Below are positions 18,139 to 26,715 of a DNA stretch of 64,000 nucleotides, piece by piece. This DNA is from Ereboglobus luteus (GTDB lineage Bacteria; Verrucomicrobiota; Verrucomicrobiia; Opitutales; Opitutaceae), in contig NZ_CP023004.1 of NCBI RefSeq assembly GCF_003096195.1, positions 163,299 through 227,298 on the forward strand. Direction: 5' to 3'. The notes under the pieces are model-generated. The model saw nothing but the letters and a program-made list of their open reading frames with translations. It was not told where the DNA came from and made no database searches. The stretch's first letter is position 1; every line of letters starts with the position of its first letter. The position numbers were made by a program, and so were the translations under genes.

Positions 18139-18498
18139 TCAGGCTTTTTCGTAGCGCCTCACGCGAACGGCCATGGCGGCCTTGCCCTCGCGACCGCGCA
18201 AATAATAAAGGCGCGCGCGCATCGGCACGGAGTGCTTCTCAACCTCGATCTTCTCGATGTTGGGCGAGTTCACGGGGAACACACGCTCGACGCCCTCGCC
18301 GTAGCTGATGCGGCGGACGGCAAACGTCTCCTGGATGCCGCCACCCTTGCGGGCAATCACGACACCAGAGAAAATCTGGATGCGCTCTTTTTCGCCTTCG
18401 CGAACCTTGGTGTGCACGCGCACGCCATCGCCAACCCGGAATTGCGGGATGTTGGTCTTGAGCTGGTCTGCGGTGATTTCTTTGATGATCGGATTCAT
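18139..18498 (-). CDS. rplS: Ribosomal protein L19
   Basis: A 119-residue large-subunit protein at the 30S-50S interface. The [22 protein letters not shown] and [33 protein letters not shown] stretches and the C-terminal [15 protein letters not shown] are characteristic of L19. Its ATG overlaps the trmD stop by four bases (ATGA), so the two are translationally coupled. A strong intrinsic terminator follows. Confidence 0.97.
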   Translation of the reverse strand: MNPIIKEITADQLKTNIPQFRVGDGVRVHTKVREGEKERIQIFSGVVIARKGGGIQETFAVRRISYGEGVERVFPVNSPNIEKIEVEKHSVPMRARLYYLRGREGKAAMAVRVRRYEKA

Positions 18499-19181
18499 GT
18501 CTGGTGTTGTTTGAGTAAATCTGGTCTGACTTTGCGAGTTTTCTCAACACGTTGCGCGTGCCGCCAGTCTTCGATTTTGCGGTGGTCGCCCGAAAGGAGG
18601 ACTTCCGGAACGGACATGCCGCGAAATTCGGCGGGACGCGTGTATTGAGGAAAGTCGAGCAACTTGCCTGTGAAGGATTCATGCGTCAATGACTTTTCTT
18701 CACCAAGCACGCCGGGGATAAAACGGCTCAGCGCGTCGATCACCACCGCCGCCGCCAGCGTGCCGTTGGTGAGCACGTAGTCGCCGATGCTGATTTCCCG
18801 GTCGATCACACAATCGCGAATGCGCTGGTCGATTCCCTCGTAGTGGCCGCTCAAAAAGATAACGTGCTCCTCGCGCGAAAGCTCCTCCGCGATTGCCGGC
18901 GAAAGCGGCTCGCCGTCCGGCGTCAGGTAAACGCGCCTGCACCCGGGTGTTTGCAACTGCTCCATCGCCGCGAAAACCGGCTCCGGCTTGAGCACCATGC
19001 CCGCGCCGCCGCCGAAGGGCCGGTCGTCCGCCGTGCGGTGCTTGTCGGTCGTCCATTCGCGCAGGTCATGCACCCGCACATCAAGCCGCTTCGCGCCGAT
19101 GCCCCTGCCCAGGATGCTCTCGGCAAGAAACCCGTCGAGCATTCGGGGGAAAAGTGTGATGACGTCGATTGTGAGCGGCAT
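18495..19181 (-). CDS. trmD: tRNA (guanine-37-N1)-methyltransferase
   Basis: TrmD uses S-adenosylmethionine to methylate G37 beside the anticodon, which prevents frameshifting. The 228-residue SPOUT (trefoil-knot) enzyme has the [17 protein letters not shown] segment, the [12 protein letters not shown] motif and [16 protein letters not shown], all diagnostic of TrmD. It is coupled to rplS downstream. RimM, usually just upstream, is missing here; a small membrane protein takes that place. Confidence 0.97.
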   Translation of the reverse strand: MPLTIDVITLFPRMLDGFLAESILGRGIGAKRLDVRVHDLREWTTDKHRTADDRPFGGGAGMVLKPEPVFAAMEQLQTPGCRRVYLTPDGEPLSPAIAEELSREEHVIFLSGHYEGIDQRIRDCVIDREISIGDYVLTNGTLAAAVVIDALSRFIPGVLGEEKSLTHESFTGKLLDFPQYTRPAEFRGMSVPEVLLSGDHRKIEDWRHAQRVEKTRKVRPDLLKQHQT

Positions 19182-19208
19182 GGATGAACGGCGCGGAATT
19201 CTCGAAAC

Positions 19209-19613
19209 TCAAGCAACCGGCGGCGGTTGGTTGACGACGGGGGGCGCGGGCGGCCGGGAACGGGAAACGGGCTGCGCATTGTCGTTGCGACCGACAAACA
19301 CCGCCGCAAACACCCCCGCAAACCCGATAACGTATCCCAGTGCCCTTACAATCCCAAGCCCATTGAAAATAAGATTCATCTTTTCAACGGGTATGCTTCC
19401 CCCGATTTGCATGTTGATGAAATACACTGTGATCAAAGTGCCAAAAAACGATACCACGAACAGGATGGCGGTTCCAATCAAGGCCAGGGTCGCCGCCTTC
19501 GGGGCGCGCGAGCGCAAGGCAAGGGAGCAAAAGAAGCAGACGGTATAAAGCAGCAAGTAAGGCGCCGCGGTGGTTAGTTGCGAAATAAGGATTTGGGGAA
19601 ATGCGGAGTTCAT
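19209..19613 (-). CDS. Small hypothetical membrane protein between rpsP and trmD
   Basis: A 134-residue protein of unrecognised family. It has three clear hydrophobic segments, at about residues 15-32 (APYLLLYTVCFFCSLAL), 41-65 and 88-108, and a Pro-rich cytoplasmic-type tail (SRPPAPPVVNQPPPVA). It lies in the rpsP-trmD-rplS operon where rimM is normally found, but it has no RimM PRC-barrel features. An intrinsic terminator separates it from rpsP, so it may be transcribed partly by read-through. Confidence 0.6.
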   Translation of the reverse strand: MNSAFPQILISQLTTAAPYLLLYTVCFFCSLALRSRAPKAATLALIGTAILFVVSFFGTLITVYFINMQIGGSIPVEKMNLIFNGLGIVRALGYVIGFAGVFAAVFVGRNDNAQPVSRSRPPAPPVVNQPPPVA

Positions 19614-19674
19614 GGGTTGATTTAGCTGAGGGTTGCGGAGGCCGGCGCGGCGGTTCGGGCTTGATTAACAAAAC

Positions 19675-19703
19675 AAAAGCCCCGGCTTGTCAAAAGCCGA
19701 GGC
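19675..19703 (-). terminator. Intrinsic terminator after rpsP
   Basis: Read on the minus strand, a GC-rich stem (GCCTCGGCTTTTG / AAGCCGGGGC, one mismatch) is followed by TTTTGTTTTG. It lies about 50 nt after the rpsP stop and would attenuate transcription into the membrane protein, trmD and rplS. Confidence 0.75.
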
Positions 19704-19749
19704 ATGGTGGAGAAAAATTGGCGATGTGAAGCGAAGTGCCGCGCGCTTA

Positions 19750-20034
19750 TCAAGCGGCGGGCGCTTCCTCTACGGCCGGAGCTTCGATCGTGGCCGACTT
19801 GCGAACCTTCTTGATGAGGCCCTTGGCGGTGTCGGTCGGAAGCGCGCCCTTGGACAGCCAGTATTCGGCGCGGGCGAGATCGAGTGTGAGAGCGTCCTTC
19901 TTGGAACGGGGCGAGTAGGTGCCGAGGATTTCGACCGCGGCGCCATCGCGACGGGAACGGGCCTCTGCCACGACCACGTGGTAGATGGGTTGGTGCGTCG
20001 CACCTATGCGGGAAAGACGGATTTTAAGAGCCAT
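19750..20034 (-). CDS. rpsP: Ribosomal protein S16
   Basis: A 94-residue small-subunit assembly protein. The ATG chosen at 20034 gives MALKIRLSRIGATHQPIYHVVVAEARSRRDG, the normal S16 N-terminus; the frame stays open 26 codons further upstream without homology. The LGTYSPRSKKDALTLDLARAEYWLSKGALPTDT segment is conserved. The C-terminus is a short Ala/Glu-rich tail. It is the first gene of the rpsP...trmD-rplS operon. Confidence 0.96.
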   Translation of the reverse strand: MALKIRLSRIGATHQPIYHVVVAEARSRRDGAAVEILGTYSPRSKKDALTLDLARAEYWLSKGALPTDTAKGLIKKVRKSATIEAPAVEEAPAA

Positions 20035-20142
20035 GTTGATTGCTGATTTCTGAAAAGATTCTGATGAAAAGTCGGTAAATGCACCGTTCCGGCGGCAACT
20101 TGTCAAGCGCACTCTCCATTTCCCGCAAATAAGTGCGCATTT

Positions 20143-21411
20143 CTACGTTTCGCGCCTCCGCGTGTCCGGCAGAAGCACCGTCACCAGGCCGAGCAATGGC
20201 AAAAAGCTGCACAAGAAATAGACCTGTTCGATGCCAACCGAATCCGCCAGCCTGCCGAGCAGCGCGGAGCCGATCCCGCCAAGCCCGAAGGCAAACCCGA
20301 AAAACAAGCCCGCCACAAGCCCCACCTTGCCGGGAATCAATTCCTGCGCGTAAACCAGAATCGCCGAAAATGCCGACGCCAGCACAAGACCGATCACCAC
20401 GGTCAGCGCAATCGTCGCGGCAAACCCGGCGTGCGGCAGCAACAGCGTGAACGGCGCCGCGCCGAGAATCGACACCCATATCACGATCTTGCGCCCCACA
20501 CGATCCCCCACCGGCCCGCCGATAAACGTGCCCGCGGCCACCGACGCCAAAAACACAAACAACAGCATTTGCGCCATGCCCTCGCTCACGCCGAATTTCC
20601 GGATCATGTAAAATGTGTAGTAGCTCGTCATGCTCGCGAGGTAGATTTGTTTCGAGAAAATCAACACCACCAGCACGGTGATCGCCCGCACCACCCGGCG
20701 CATCGGCAGGCGAAACACCGGCGCCGCCGGTCCGGGCGCGGCAGGGGCGTCAACATTGCCGGATGCGGCGCTCTCGGCGCGCACCGCCGCAAGTTTTTGC
20801 TTATACCAAGCGCCCGCGCGCATCAGCACCACAAACCCGATCAGCGCCACAATCGTGAACCACAGGATATGTTTTTCACCGCGCGGCGTGATGATCGCGC
20901 GCGCCAGCACGGGACCGAGCGCCGTGCCAAAATTGCCGCCCACTTGGAACAGTGACTGCGCAAGCCCAAACTTCCCGCCCGACGCAAGACGCGCCAGCCG
21001 CGACGCCTCCGGGTGGAAAATCGCCGAGCCCGCGCCCGAAAGCGCCACACCGCACAAAATCATCGCATAGCTGTGCGCAAACCCGAGCGTCAATATGCCC
21101 GAAAGCGTGATGAGCATGCCGGCCGCAAGCGACCACGGCATCGGCCTGCGATCCGCGGCGAGCCCCACGATTGGCTGAAAAATCGAGCCGGCCAGTTGCG
21201 CAACCATGGTGATCACGCCGATTTCCCAATACGAAAGGTCGTAGGTTCGCTGGAGCAGCGGATAGATCGAGGGGATCAACGACTGGATGATGTCGTTGAG
21301 CATGTGCGAGCAGCTCATCGCAACAAGAACCGCCATCACCGTGCCCTCGGCTTGGTATGAACGCGCGAATGCGGGTTTGGCGGTGACGGTTTCTGCGGAC
21401 TGCTTGCTCAT
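20143..21411 (-). CDS. MFS exporter, Fsr (fosmidomycin resistance) type
   Basis: A 12-helix major facilitator protein of 422 residues from the ATG at 21411 (MSKQSAETVTAKPAF). An upstream in-frame start at 21567 would add an implausible leader and overlap the divergent gene. SHMLNDIIQSLIPSIYPLLQ in helix 1 and the FHPEASRLA and QVGGNFGTALGP motifs are typical of the Fsr-like family, which exports small drugs. GGPVGDRVGRKIV is the MFS loop motif. The true substrate cannot be read from the sequence. It is divergent from the nucleotidyltransferase gene. Confidence 0.85.
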   Translation of the reverse strand: MSKQSAETVTAKPAFARSYQAEGTVMAVLVAMSCSHMLNDIIQSLIPSIYPLLQRTYDLSYWEIGVITMVAQLAGSIFQPIVGLAADRRPMPWSLAAGMLITLSGILTLGFAHSYAMILCGVALSGAGSAIFHPEASRLARLASGGKFGLAQSLFQVGGNFGTALGPVLARAIITPRGEKHILWFTIVALIGFVVLMRAGAWYKQKLAAVRAESAASGNVDAPAAPGPAAPVFRLPMRRVVRAITVLVVLIFSKQIYLASMTSYYTFYMIRKFGVSEGMAQMLLFVFLASVAAGTFIGGPVGDRVGRKIVIWVSILGAAPFTLLLPHAGFAATIALTVVIGLVLASAFSAILVYAQELIPGKVGLVAGLFFGFAFGLGGIGSALLGRLADSVGIEQVYFLCSFLPLLGLVTVLLPDTRRRET

Positions 21412-21548
21412 GATGAAAAAGGCGCCCACCACACACCGGACAAACGGAAACATCAAGACGGATTGCGACTGGCGAAAAATTCCCGAGGGACACTTTTCTT
21501 TTTGAAAAAAGTTGAGGTGCGCGGCCCATCCATCACATAGGGGATGTG

Positions 21549-22250
21549 ATGATAGATGTAACACCATGGATGAACGAGGCTGTTATCCGCCTCCAAAAAC
21601 ACTTCGGCCCGCGATTGCTCTTCGTCGGCCTTCAAGGCAGTCATCGCCGCGGGGAGGCGCGGGAGGATAGTGACATCGATATCCTGACGATTCTCGACAC
21701 CCTGGACATGGAGGATCTCGCCGCCTACCGGCAAATATTGCGCGCGCTCCCGGAAGGGGAAAAAGCCTGCGGTTTCACCTGCGGGCGGGACGAACTGCTC
21801 GCATGGCCGCCAACTGAGCTTTTTCAATTCGCGCAAGACACGGACGCTTGGCATGGCGATCTCGCCTCGCTGCTGCCGCCCGTCACCCGGGAGGATACCA
21901 TCATGGGAGCAAGGGCGGCAGTGTCCGGCCTGCATCATTATGCCGCCTACCTGTATGTTTCCGGCAATGAGGCAACCCGCGCGGACGACCTGAAGGGAGT
22001 ATACAAGGGGTTCTTTTTCGCCATGCAGATTGTGCAATATCTGCGAAGCGGCACATACTCGAAAACAAAGAAGGATTTGCTCGCCCTGCTTTCCGGAGAT
22101 GAAGCGGAGCTGCTGCGCTGCGGCATGGATCCGGTTTATTACGATGAACAAAAGGCCCTGAATCCCGATCTGCTCTTCCAGCGCATGCTCTCCTGGACAG
22201 GCGGCACCATGCGCGAACTTGCGCAAAAAATCGGAACGCGGGAAAAGTAA
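21549..22250 (+). CDS. Nucleotidyltransferase-domain protein
   Basis: The 233-residue protein has the Pol-beta-type nucleotidyltransferase motif GSHRRGEAREDSDIDILTI at about residues 28-46, with the metal-binding DSDID. A helical C-terminal half follows, with a HHYAAYLYVSGNE region like the substrate-binding half of KNTase-type enzymes. It may transfer nucleotides to a small molecule or act as a toxin/antitoxin-type transferase; the target is unknown. The start is ATG 21549, directly preceded by an in-frame GTG. It has no obvious partner gene, standing between divergent and convergent neighbours. Confidence 0.75.
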   Translation: MIDVTPWMNEAVIRLQKHFGPRLLFVGLQGSHRRGEAREDSDIDILTILDTLDMEDLAAYRQILRALPEGEKACGFTCGRDELLAWPPTELFQFAQDTDAWHGDLASLLPPVTREDTIMGARAAVSGLHHYAAYLYVSGNEATRADDLKGVYKGFFFAMQIVQYLRSGTYSKTKKDLLALLSGDEAELLRCGMDPVYYDEQKALNPDLLFQRMLSWTGGTMRELAQKIGTREK

Positions 22251-22311
22251 CAGCCCGGTGCCGGCAATACCCGCGGGCAAATCCGCGCCCCGGCGCCAAT
22301 AGCAAAAGAAA

Positions 22312-24546
22312 TCACGGCACTTTTGTAATTCCCTCAAACTTGACCGACCAGGAACCGTCCTTCGGAAATCCGGGGGTGGTTCCATCGGAGCCGTCCCATC
22401 CGGCGCACATAAGCGCCACCGCCCAGAGCAGGCCTCCGTTGCCGGGAAGATACCATCCGGCGTTGTAGCCCGCGGGAGTGTAGGCGTTCAAGGGGGCGTC
22501 GAAGAGCAGCCAGTCCACCGCCTCCTTGTCGCGGCCCAGGCGCGCGGCGGTCATCGCAAGCATGGGGTAATCGCAGCCCCAAAGGTTGCCCTTCCAGTCG
22601 CCGCTTCGCAGGCCCCAAGAGATTTTGTCATAGGTGCGCTCCATGATTTTCGGGTCTATCAACGACCCTCTCACGCAACCGTAAACCTCCAGCCATGCGG
22701 GGCGCAAAAAGCGTCGGCCGTCCGGCATTCTGTCCCAAGTCTCCGGATGCGATTCCGCGTCGATATAAACGCCGTCAACGACGGGCGGCTTGGAAATGTG
22801 TTTCAAAACATGGGCGATTTTTTCGTCCCCGGGCATGCCCAGTCGCGCGCGCCATTTTTGAGCGATCTGCAGGGCGATCGCCCAGTAGTTCAACTCGCTC
22901 GTCGAGTTCCAACAATCAAAGCCGCGCGTGCCCTCCGCCCCGCTCATCAAGGGCGGCCCCAGCACGTATCTTTTTGATGCTTCGTCCCAATAAAGAAAAT
23001 CGAGCATCATTTCCGTGGTTTCAAAAATGATGTCCTTCCACTCGCGCAACGTTTTCGCCGACGGATCGGCCTTGTAGGAAAGTTCCGCCAAGTAAAACGG
23101 ATGCACGTTTTGGGTGATTCGGTTCGGCCCGTGATCCCAGCTTTCCCAACGCCCGAAAGGATCCGGCGTCTTCAACCACTTCGCGCCCTTGAGCCCCTCG
23201 GCCGCGGCCTCCGCCCGGGCGGATTTCAGGCCGATTTTGTTATACCATTCCACCCAGCCCTTCAAAAGCGCTCCCCTGCCCCAGAAGAAATACGGCGCGC
23301 CGTGCCAGGCGGTCATTTCAAGATGGAATTTGCCGCACCAGTGATCCGTCGCGAGCAAGCCCGCCTCGGAAGGCGGCATTGAGCCCGCCGAATTGGCCGC
23401 CATCAGGAATTGTGACAATACCACCCTGCGCTCAAGTTCCTTCCAACGCGGGTCGGCGCTTGCCGAAAAATCCGCGATCCCGCCGTTGTTCCAAAAGGCG
23501 TTCCAGTGTTTTTGGGCGGCGGCCTTCATCCTGCCAAACTCCGCCCCGGCCTTCGTCAGGCGAATTTTTTTCACCCTGTCCAAGCCGTAGTCCGAGGCGT
23601 TTTCGGTGTTTTGCAAATTTTCAAATATCGCGGTGAACTCCGCGGATTCCGAATTTCCGGAACGGAGAAACACCGTGTGCTCCCCCGTTATGTCCCCGAA
23701 ACTTCCCCCGCCCTTGGAAACGGAAAAGCCCTTTGGCCCGCAAAGGCGAACCATGTATTTTCCGCCGTCGTCCATCTCCCTGATTACGCGGAACTCGCCC
23801 CGCCCATAATTTTCCAAAACCGTTTTGTGGCCCTCGACGCGGTCGAAGACGCTGGAGAAATTCGGATCGGGCTGTGTCTTGCGCCGCAGCGACAATTGCG
23901 TGCGCAGCGGGTAACCAAACGTCAAAACCATGCCGAGCCTGCCGTCCCTCAACAGCGCGGAATCGACACGCACGCCCACCGCATCGGCGTCCGGATGCAC
24001 GGTGCTGACCACACTCACGCGCTCCCCGAGATATTCAAAGACACTCTCCACCCTCCCGTTCCAAAGATCGAGTCTCCGTGAGATTATTTTAACGTCCCCG
24101 GGCTTGATTTGCGCGCCGTCCATTCCCCTGAAGGCGATGCGGCAAAGGTTCATCATGTGCGGGTTGTCATAATACCACCTGATAGCCGCGGTCTCCTGTT
24201 TTGTGCGGGCAACCCTCGCGCCGGAACCCCGCGCAAGATAGTTAAACACGCGCCCGTGGGAATCCACAGGATACCGTGTTTGATTGCCCGCCTCAAAACC
24301 CTCGGGCTGCGGAAAACTGTGCCAGGCCCAGTGCGCCATCGTGTTTCCCGCGAAAGTCTGCAATCCCGTGGCGTCGCAGTTAAACGCAAACTCTCCGTTG
24401 CCGAGTGTCGTGACACCCAATAGCTCGTTCCAAACCGGCGAGTTCCTTTCGACAACCGCTTTCCTGTCTATCTTTCCACTCCCCGCCTCCAAATTTCCCA
24501 AAAAGAAAATCGGCGCGACCAGCAGCGCGCAAATAAAGTTTCTCAT
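22312..24546 (-). CDS. Secreted six-hairpin glycosidase-like protein
   Basis: A 744-residue exported protein. The start at 24546 gives the signal peptide MRNFICALLVAPIFFLGNLEAG; 40 more codons upstream are open but unlikely. NSPVWNELLGVTTLGNGEFAFN and the mid-protein WHGAPYFFWGRG, KTPDPFGRWESWDHGPNRITQNVHP and CWNSTSELNYWAI stretches suggest an (alpha/alpha)6-barrel glycoside hydrolase akin to GH65/GH95-like families. I cannot assign the substrate or the catalytic acids. Its first 32 coding bases are duplicated at about 25829-25859 in the chimeric repeat upstream. Confidence 0.6.
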   Translation of the reverse strand: MRNFICALLVAPIFFLGNLEAGSGKIDRKAVVERNSPVWNELLGVTTLGNGEFAFNCDATGLQTFAGNTMAHWAWHSFPQPEGFEAGNQTRYPVDSHGRVFNYLARGSGARVARTKQETAAIRWYYDNPHMMNLCRIAFRGMDGAQIKPGDVKIISRRLDLWNGRVESVFEYLGERVSVVSTVHPDADAVGVRVDSALLRDGRLGMVLTFGYPLRTQLSLRRKTQPDPNFSSVFDRVEGHKTVLENYGRGEFRVIREMDDGGKYMVRLCGPKGFSVSKGGGSFGDITGEHTVFLRSGNSESAEFTAIFENLQNTENASDYGLDRVKKIRLTKAGAEFGRMKAAAQKHWNAFWNNGGIADFSASADPRWKELERRVVLSQFLMAANSAGSMPPSEAGLLATDHWCGKFHLEMTAWHGAPYFFWGRGALLKGWVEWYNKIGLKSARAEAAAEGLKGAKWLKTPDPFGRWESWDHGPNRITQNVHPFYLAELSYKADPSAKTLREWKDIIFETTEMMLDFLYWDEASKRYVLGPPLMSGAEGTRGFDCWNSTSELNYWAIALQIAQKWRARLGMPGDEKIAHVLKHISKPPVVDGVYIDAESHPETWDRMPDGRRFLRPAWLEVYGCVRGSLIDPKIMERTYDKISWGLRSGDWKGNLWGCDYPMLAMTAARLGRDKEAVDWLLFDAPLNAYTPAGYNAGWYLPGNGGLLWAVALMCAGWDGSDGTTPGFPKDGSWSVKFEGITKVP

Positions 24547-24753
24547 GACCGACTTTTTTAGTGAATGGGTGGGATGGAAAACGCGAGTGAGTCCAAGCCG
24601 TGCTTTGTCATTTTTAAGCAGTATATTTTTATCCGGATCGTTCATATTTTTCAATTTTGAATTCATAGTAGAGATTTTTATGAAATTATAATGATAAACT
24701 CAAACTGAGCCCTTTAGCTTCTCTATCGATTATTATGATTCTTCGATTGCACC

Positions 24754-25521
24754 TCAACTATCCCAGATTGAGATGTTTGTCGCACCCCATTTCCCGTCCT
24801 TGCAGATAAGAGTCACCACCCGCCCGTGTCCCCCAAGGAACTTCACCCTCCCAGGACCGGTCGTCACGACCTTCAGTGTGAAGCAATTCAATAAAGAAAT
24901 TTCAACAATACGCTTATGCGATATGCCGGTCTTGTCGATTGCACTTTTCAAATCATTAATATACCAGTTAGCATTTTCAGAATTTTGAAGTGCAATATCG
25001 GATTTTTCATCTGAAACAATGTTGTCATATTGATTATTATTATAATTTCTCACGTCATTTATTGCCCATTCATTATTTTTATAGACAAGAGTAATGTTCT
25101 GACCCTCTGCCGTCCTAATGTCATATTTTTTAATATGTGATGTGCCAACCATAAGACCGCCATCATCCGAAAGGTATATCGCCAGGATATGCTTATCGGG
25201 AACTTGCGCAGACTTGTTGATAACATCCTGCAAGTCATTAATGCTCCAATTGACTTCAATTTGCTTCGGGGGAAACTCATCGTGTTCCCCATGAATGCTT
25301 TTATGCAAACGATTGTTGTCTATTGTGATATTCTTAAAGCTCAGAATATCGTGATAGTTATTTTCATCCGGCACGCTGCCGACACCTCGTGCTTCAGGCT
25401 CTTTTGACTTATCATGAACACAACCTATGGGCAGCATCAGCAAGAAACTGAAGCTAACTACTATCAAACATCGCCTCGACTTTATCTCAATGGTGGACGG
25501 TAAAGGGGGCATTTTGGGCAT
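24754..25521 (-). CDS. Lipoprotein with two internal repeats, AT-rich orphan
   Basis: A 255-residue protein of unknown family. The N-terminus carries a hydrophobic segment (CLIVVSFSFLLMLPIGC) ending in a lipobox-like PIGC. The rest consists of two related ~70-residue units, each opening with NWSINDLQDVINK or NWYINDLKSAIDK and ending with LVYKNNEWAINDV or LICKDGKWGATNI, so the gene arose by internal duplication. The coding sequence is visibly richer in A+T than its neighbours, suggesting acquisition from elsewhere. The start lies at the edge of the duplicated glnD upstream segment, so the repeat may act as its promoter. Confidence 0.65.
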   Translation of the reverse strand: MPKMPPLPSTIEIKSRRCLIVVSFSFLLMLPIGCVHDKSKEPEARGVGSVPDENNYHDILSFKNITIDNNRLHKSIHGEHDEFPPKQIEVNWSINDLQDVINKSAQVPDKHILAIYLSDDGGLMVGTSHIKKYDIRTAEGQNITLVYKNNEWAINDVRNYNNNQYDNIVSDEKSDIALQNSENANWYINDLKSAIDKTGISHKRIVEISLLNCFTLKVVTTGPGRVKFLGGHGRVVTLICKDGKWGATNISIWDS

Positions 25522-25860
25522 GTGTCATTGGGTCTGATTGGGGGTGGCGAATTAGTGGCGGTATTCTGTGAGTATTTTTCTTTTGCGCCCGCGGTCAAAC
25601 ACGCAATCCGGCTTTGAAATGCCCGTTAAGGTTGTCACCCGTCACTTTGCATTGGTTTTTCCCCGCATTTTCCGCATCATCAACACAGCACACCGTGCAC
25701 GCATCGCCACTCACAGCCCTCAGCACGCGCATCCGCAAACACGCGCTCGGGCGCCTCAACTTCGCCGACTCCGGCGCCGACGTCCCCGCGCCGGAGGTCG
25801 CCCTCGTCGCGCTCGGCGGTTACGGCCGCGACCAGCAGCGCGCAAATCAAGTTTCTCATA
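25521..25860. pseudogene. Chimeric partial duplication of the glnD 5' end
   Basis: Bases 25521-25790 repeat 26533-26811, the glnD upstream region and first codons, with few changes and an 11-base gap. At a shared CGTCCCCGCG the copy jumps to a piece equal to 27001-27040, skipping 189 bp of glnD. It then passes into ~31 bases that match the signal-peptide start of the glycosidase-like gene (24515-24546, reading MRNLICALLVA on the minus strand). No intact protein is encoded on either strand. Confidence 0.85.
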
Positions 25861-25914
25861 CGCAGTTTCTTTAATATTAATTGAAAATTATTATACATTA
25901 TAAAACAGCGACAT

Positions 25915-26469
25915 TCAGTCGGTTTTCAAAGTAATCACGTATTTCTTATCGGCTCCTTTTGTTATAACATACCACGGCGTATGTGAGATATATTCTGTTT
26001 TAGTTGCGTCTTCGGCGCCATCACCAATGCTGACATGCACACTAAAACGCACTCTTTCAATATCCTCCATTTTCCCAACCACAGTTCGAAGAAACCCTCC
26101 CATCGTATTAACATCACCGATAAACACAACGCTGGCTTGTGGCTGCAACGCCGAAAATCTATTGAACCTGTGTTTGTCATTAAAGATATCTGAATCCATT
26201 GTTGCATGCGATAAGATCGGACTTATTTCAGACGATTTTTTTAGTTTATATTGAACCTTAATGGCTCGTGATGAACCTAGTGACTTATCGCCAGCGCGAG
26301 GAGAGTGCCATATAAGGGTATCGGTGGAAATATTTCTCAATACACCTTTTATTTTTCCCTCATCAACACTCACAGAAAGCTCGGCATGAGCCCCGGCAGT
26401 GTCAGCCCTTATCGCCAGAGGCATAAAGGCAGCAATGGCGATGATCGTGGTTGTTATGTATTTGTTCAT
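25915..26469 (-). CDS. Secreted hypothetical protein, AT-rich orphan
   Basis: A 184-residue protein of unrecognised family. The N-terminus (MNKYITTTIIAIAAFMPLAIRADTAGA) is a good cleavable signal peptide with an ARA-type site. The mature part looks like a small beta-rich domain (AELSVSVDEGKIKGVLRNIS, KYVITLKTD) and has no cysteines. It is bracketed by the two copies of the glnD upstream repeat and has lower GC content than the genes on either side, like the lipoprotein gene at 24754. Function unknown. Confidence 0.6.
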   Translation of the reverse strand: MNKYITTTIIAIAAFMPLAIRADTAGAHAELSVSVDEGKIKGVLRNISTDTLIWHSPRAGDKSLGSSRAIKVQYKLKKSSEISPILSHATMDSDIFNDKHRFNRFSALQPQASVVFIGDVNTMGGFLRTVVGKMEDIERVRFSVHVSIGDGAEDATKTEYISHTPWYVITKGADKKYVITLKTD

Positions 26470-26715
26470 TTATTCCTCCAAAATTGGGCGTGCGCAGCAT
26501 AAGGCATTTCGAAAACTCGGCGGCCATAAGAATGTGTCATTGGTCTGATTGGGGTTGGCGGATTAGTGGCGGTATTCTGTGAGTATTTTTCTTTTGCGCC
26601 CGCGGTCAAACACCCAATCCGGCTTTGAAATGCCCGTTAAGGCGGCCACCCGTCACTTTGCATTGGTTTTTCCCCGCATTTTCCGCAAGCTGCCCTCTCA
26701 TCAACACAGCACACC

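Noticed and set aside
19209-19613. Considered as RimM because of its operon position
   Set aside because: Three membrane helices and a Pro-rich tail; no RimM N-domain or PRC barrel motifs.
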